This document shows, piece by piece, positions 6,056 through 7,443 of a DNA stretch of 7,443 nucleotides; positions within the stretch are counted from its first letter, which is position 1; each line of letters begins with the position of its first letter. Made by a program: the position numbers and the translations under genes. Origin of the DNA: Bacteroidales bacterium (GTDB lineage: Bacteria > Bacteroidota > Bacteroidia > Bacteroidales > UBA932). The stretch covers positions 1 through 7,443 of the forward strand of contig JAGDBY010000187.1 in assembly GCA_017958765.1 (NCBI GenBank), written 5' to 3'. Below the pieces are notes generated by a model. It saw nothing but the letters and a program-made list of their open reading frames with translations. It did not search any database and was not told the DNA's origin.

Positions 6056-6943
6056 TCCCAGTTTCTCGGCTGCAGACCGTTTGAGAATCCCTGCCGAAAT
6101 CAGGTTTTCTACTGTCCAGAGTGAACTGTCACTCAGGGACTTATATCTTATTATCCCTTTCGCGGCGTAGCTCCCTATGTACGGATGTCTCTCAAGCTGC
6201 CACTGCTCTGCGCTCCAGATGTCAAACCGGAACGGGACGCTGCGGGCTTCAATATTCTCCGAGAAACCGGACATCCTCTCCTCGTCGATCCCTTCTATCT
6301 CCAGCAGTTGATCAGTGGAAGTAAAATACCCTCCGAGCCTCTCCCTGTACTCCAGAATCTTATGGGCGTAATAGGGGCCGATACCTGTCAGGGAGAGGAG
6401 CGTCAGACTGTCCGCGGAGTTTATATCTATCTTTGTGATAACAATATACGGCTCCAGCTGAGCGTATTTCAGACTGTCCACCACGTACATCTTGGCAAAG
6501 TCGCTCTTCTTGCGGAAACTGCCTCCTTTCTCTCTGTAATTGAGAATCACCGTGGCCTGCCTCTCGGAAAAGCCCAGCTTCTGGAGTTCCTCCTGAGTTA
6601 CCAGGTTCGGATCGAACTCGAACAGTTCGTGCTCCTTGCCCGATTCTATCCTTTCAGAAATTACAGTCCTGGAATCGGTGTAGCTCGAAGGCTTCTCTAG
6701 CGCGGCGGGTGATATCGCGGACTTGACGGCTGAGACGACCCTATTATCTTCTTTAGAATCGGACCCCGGATCGTCCCGTCCGTCTGTCCCTTCTTCGGCT
6801 CCTACGGCCTCAAAGGCAGGCTTTTCAGCCCTGCGCTCCTTGAACACATTACCCATAAACAGCGCGGCCTGGAAGCCGAGCACCAAAAAAATGAGAGCCA
6901 CGACACCCGACGCAGCTGCCGAACTTAATTTCTCCCTCTTCAA
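6029..6943 (-). CDS. Membrane-anchored triple helix-hairpin-helix (ComEA-like) protein
   Basis: A 304-residue protein with a short basic N-terminus (MKREK), one hydrophobic segment at about 12-31 that should act as a signal anchor, a polar and acidic low-complexity linker (about 35-100), then three tandem HhH-type units. Unit 1 (about 109-165) contains [16 protein letters not shown] and YREKGGSF. Unit 2 (about 171-235) is the most canonical: [19 protein letters not shown] then [22 protein letters not shown]. Unit 3 (about 238-300) is divergent: [19 protein letters not shown] then IIRYKS. HhH repeats of this kind bind DNA backbone non-specifically, and ComEA is the periplasmic DNA receptor of natural transformation, so a role in DNA binding outside the membrane is plausible but unproved. 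The start is a TTG at 6943 with a strong Shine-Dalgarno. A TAA at 6967-6965 limits the frame upstream, and the next ATG (residue 30) would remove the anchor. Confidence 0.85.
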   Translation of the reverse strand: MKREKLSSAAASGVVALIFLVLGFQAALFMGNVFKERRAEKPAFEAVGAEEGTDGRDDPGSDSKEDNRVVSAVKSAISPAALEKPSSYTDSRTVISERIESGKEHELFEFDPNLVTQEELQKLGFSERQATVILNYREKGGSFRKKSDFAKMYVVDSLKYAQLEPYIVITKIDINSADSLTLLSLTGIGPYYAHKILEYRERLGGYFTSTDQLLEIEGIDEERMSGFSENIEARSVPFRFDIWSAEQWQLERHPYIGSYAAKGIIRYKSLSDSSLWTVENLISAGILKRSAAEKLGLLLPEIDL

Positions 6944-6951
6944 ATCTCTCT

Positions 6952-6958
6952 CCTCCTT
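6952..6958 (-). promoter_or_regulatory. Strong Shine-Dalgarno supporting the TTG start of the HhH gene
   Basis: The minus strand reads AAGGAGG, complementary to the 16S rRNA 3' end, 8 nt before the TTG at 6943. The other starts in the window lack such a site, so this one decides the start. Confidence 0.65.
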
Positions 6959-6975
6959 CTCTTTTTAAATGATTG

Positions 6976-7443
6976 TTAATTATCTGGCTTACCTGCCACC
7001 ACTATTACTATTTCCCCTTTGGGCTCGTGCTGCGAGAAATACTCTGCAAGCTCCCCGAGCGACCCCCGGTGAGTGGTGTCGTGTAATTTTGAAATCTCTC
7101 TTGAGACAGTCGCCTGCCTCTGCGGCCCGAAATACTCCGCCAGCTGCCCCAGAGTCTTGGCAAGTCTGAAAGGGGACTCGTAGAATACCATCGTGCGGGT
7201 CTCCTGCGAGAGCTCTTTGAGGCGCGTCTGGCGACCTTTCTTCTGAGGAAGGAATCCCTCGAAGCAGAATCTGTCGCAAGGCAGCCCGGAATTCACAAGG
7301 GCAGGGATGCAGGCAGTGGGACCGGGAAGAGTCTCCACCTCGATGCCGGCCTGAACGCAGGTGCGGACAAGGAGAAATCCCGGGTCGCTGATCCCCGGAG
7401 TCCCGGCATCGCTGATCAGAGCCACTGAGAGCCCCGCGAGAAT
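6976..7443 (-). CDS. rsmI: 16S rRNA (cytidine-1402-2'-O)-methyltransferase RsmI, C-terminal part
   Basis: RsmI uses SAM to 2'-O-methylate C1402 in the 16S rRNA decoding centre, together with RsmH (N4). The 155 codons present run to a TAA at 6978-6976; the N-terminus lies beyond the right edge, so the GTG at 7425 is an internal Val, not a start. The tetrapyrrole-methylase-like fold shows VALISDAGTPGISDPG near the edge, TLPGPTACIPALVNSGLP, CFEGFLPQKKG, MVFYESPFRLAKTL, VSREISKLHDTTHRGSL and the closing strand GEIVIVVAGK. It ends three residues after that Lys, so the extra C-terminal domain of longer homologues such as the E. coli protein is absent. I believe the short form is common in Bacteroidota. 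It is 32 bp upstream of the HhH gene on the same strand, so the two may be cotranscribed. Confidence 0.95.
   Translation of the reverse strand: MLAGLSVALISDAGTPGISDPGFLLVRTCVQAGIEVETLPGPTACIPALVNSGLPCDRFCFEGFLPQKKGRQTRLKELSQETRTMVFYESPFRLAKTLGQLAEYFGPQRQATVSREISKLHDTTHRGSLGELAEYFSQHEPKGEIVIVVAGKPDN

Noticed and set aside
6063..6090. An imperfect hairpin after der as its terminator
   Set aside because: Only short, interrupted pairing (TTCTC...GAGAA with a GG/CC core) and no T-tract; not supportable as an intrinsic terminator.
6185..6700. A 171-codon plus-strand open frame opposite the HhH gene
   Set aside because: The minus-strand frame has an anchor, HhH motifs and a Shine-Dalgarno; the plus-strand product looks like a composition artefact and has no promoter.
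7423..7425. GTG as the start of rsmI
   Set aside because: The frame stays open to the window edge, and the upstream codons plus VALISDAGTPG match the interior of RsmI, so this is an internal Val.

Overview
The window looks like chromosomal DNA of a member of the Bacteroidota, most likely Bacteroidales. Three observations support this. AT-rich gaps carry the phylum's TAnnTTTG -7 promoter element. Most start codons lack a Shine-Dalgarno sequence. The protein types fit as well: a DUF4783-like secreted protein, a HhH protein with an N-terminal anchor, and an NtrC-type regulator with a GSFTSA loop. Taxonomy is inferred from these features, not from a database match. I see no rRNA, tRNA, CRISPR array, insertion sequence or phage gene, and every gap between genes is under 100 bp.

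Layout, left to right. Bases 1-345 (minus) hold the N-terminal part of a membrane protein, probably a sensor histidine kinase. It overlaps the end of rlmH (minus, 342-815) by an ATGA. Divergent from rlmH is a small secreted DUF4783-like protein (plus, 902-1306). A perfect bidirectional hairpin terminator (1306-1338) separates it from a convergent minus-strand cluster: efp (1356-1922), ispH (1950-2807) and cmk (2807-3490). A second compact divergent promoter region (3491-3562) separates cmk from a plus-strand pair: a sigma-54-type response regulator without a DNA-binding domain (3563-4723) and the ribosome-assembly GTPase der (4736-6055). der converges on, and overlaps by 27 bp, a minus-strand triple-HhH membrane protein (6029-6943). 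Upstream of that gene is the C-terminal part of rsmI (6976-7443), cut by the window edge.

Functionally this is mostly a housekeeping neighbourhood of translation and ribosome genes (RlmH, EF-P, Der, RsmI), with CMP phosphorylation (Cmk) and the last step of MEP isoprenoid synthesis (IspH). The regulatory part is the most interesting: an NtrC-like receiver/AAA+ protein that ends without a Fis-type helix-turn-helix and has GSFTSA in place of GAFTGA, in the same neighbourhood as a probable sensor kinase. I see no convincing evidence of an entirely new system; the notable points are regulatory architecture and family variants.
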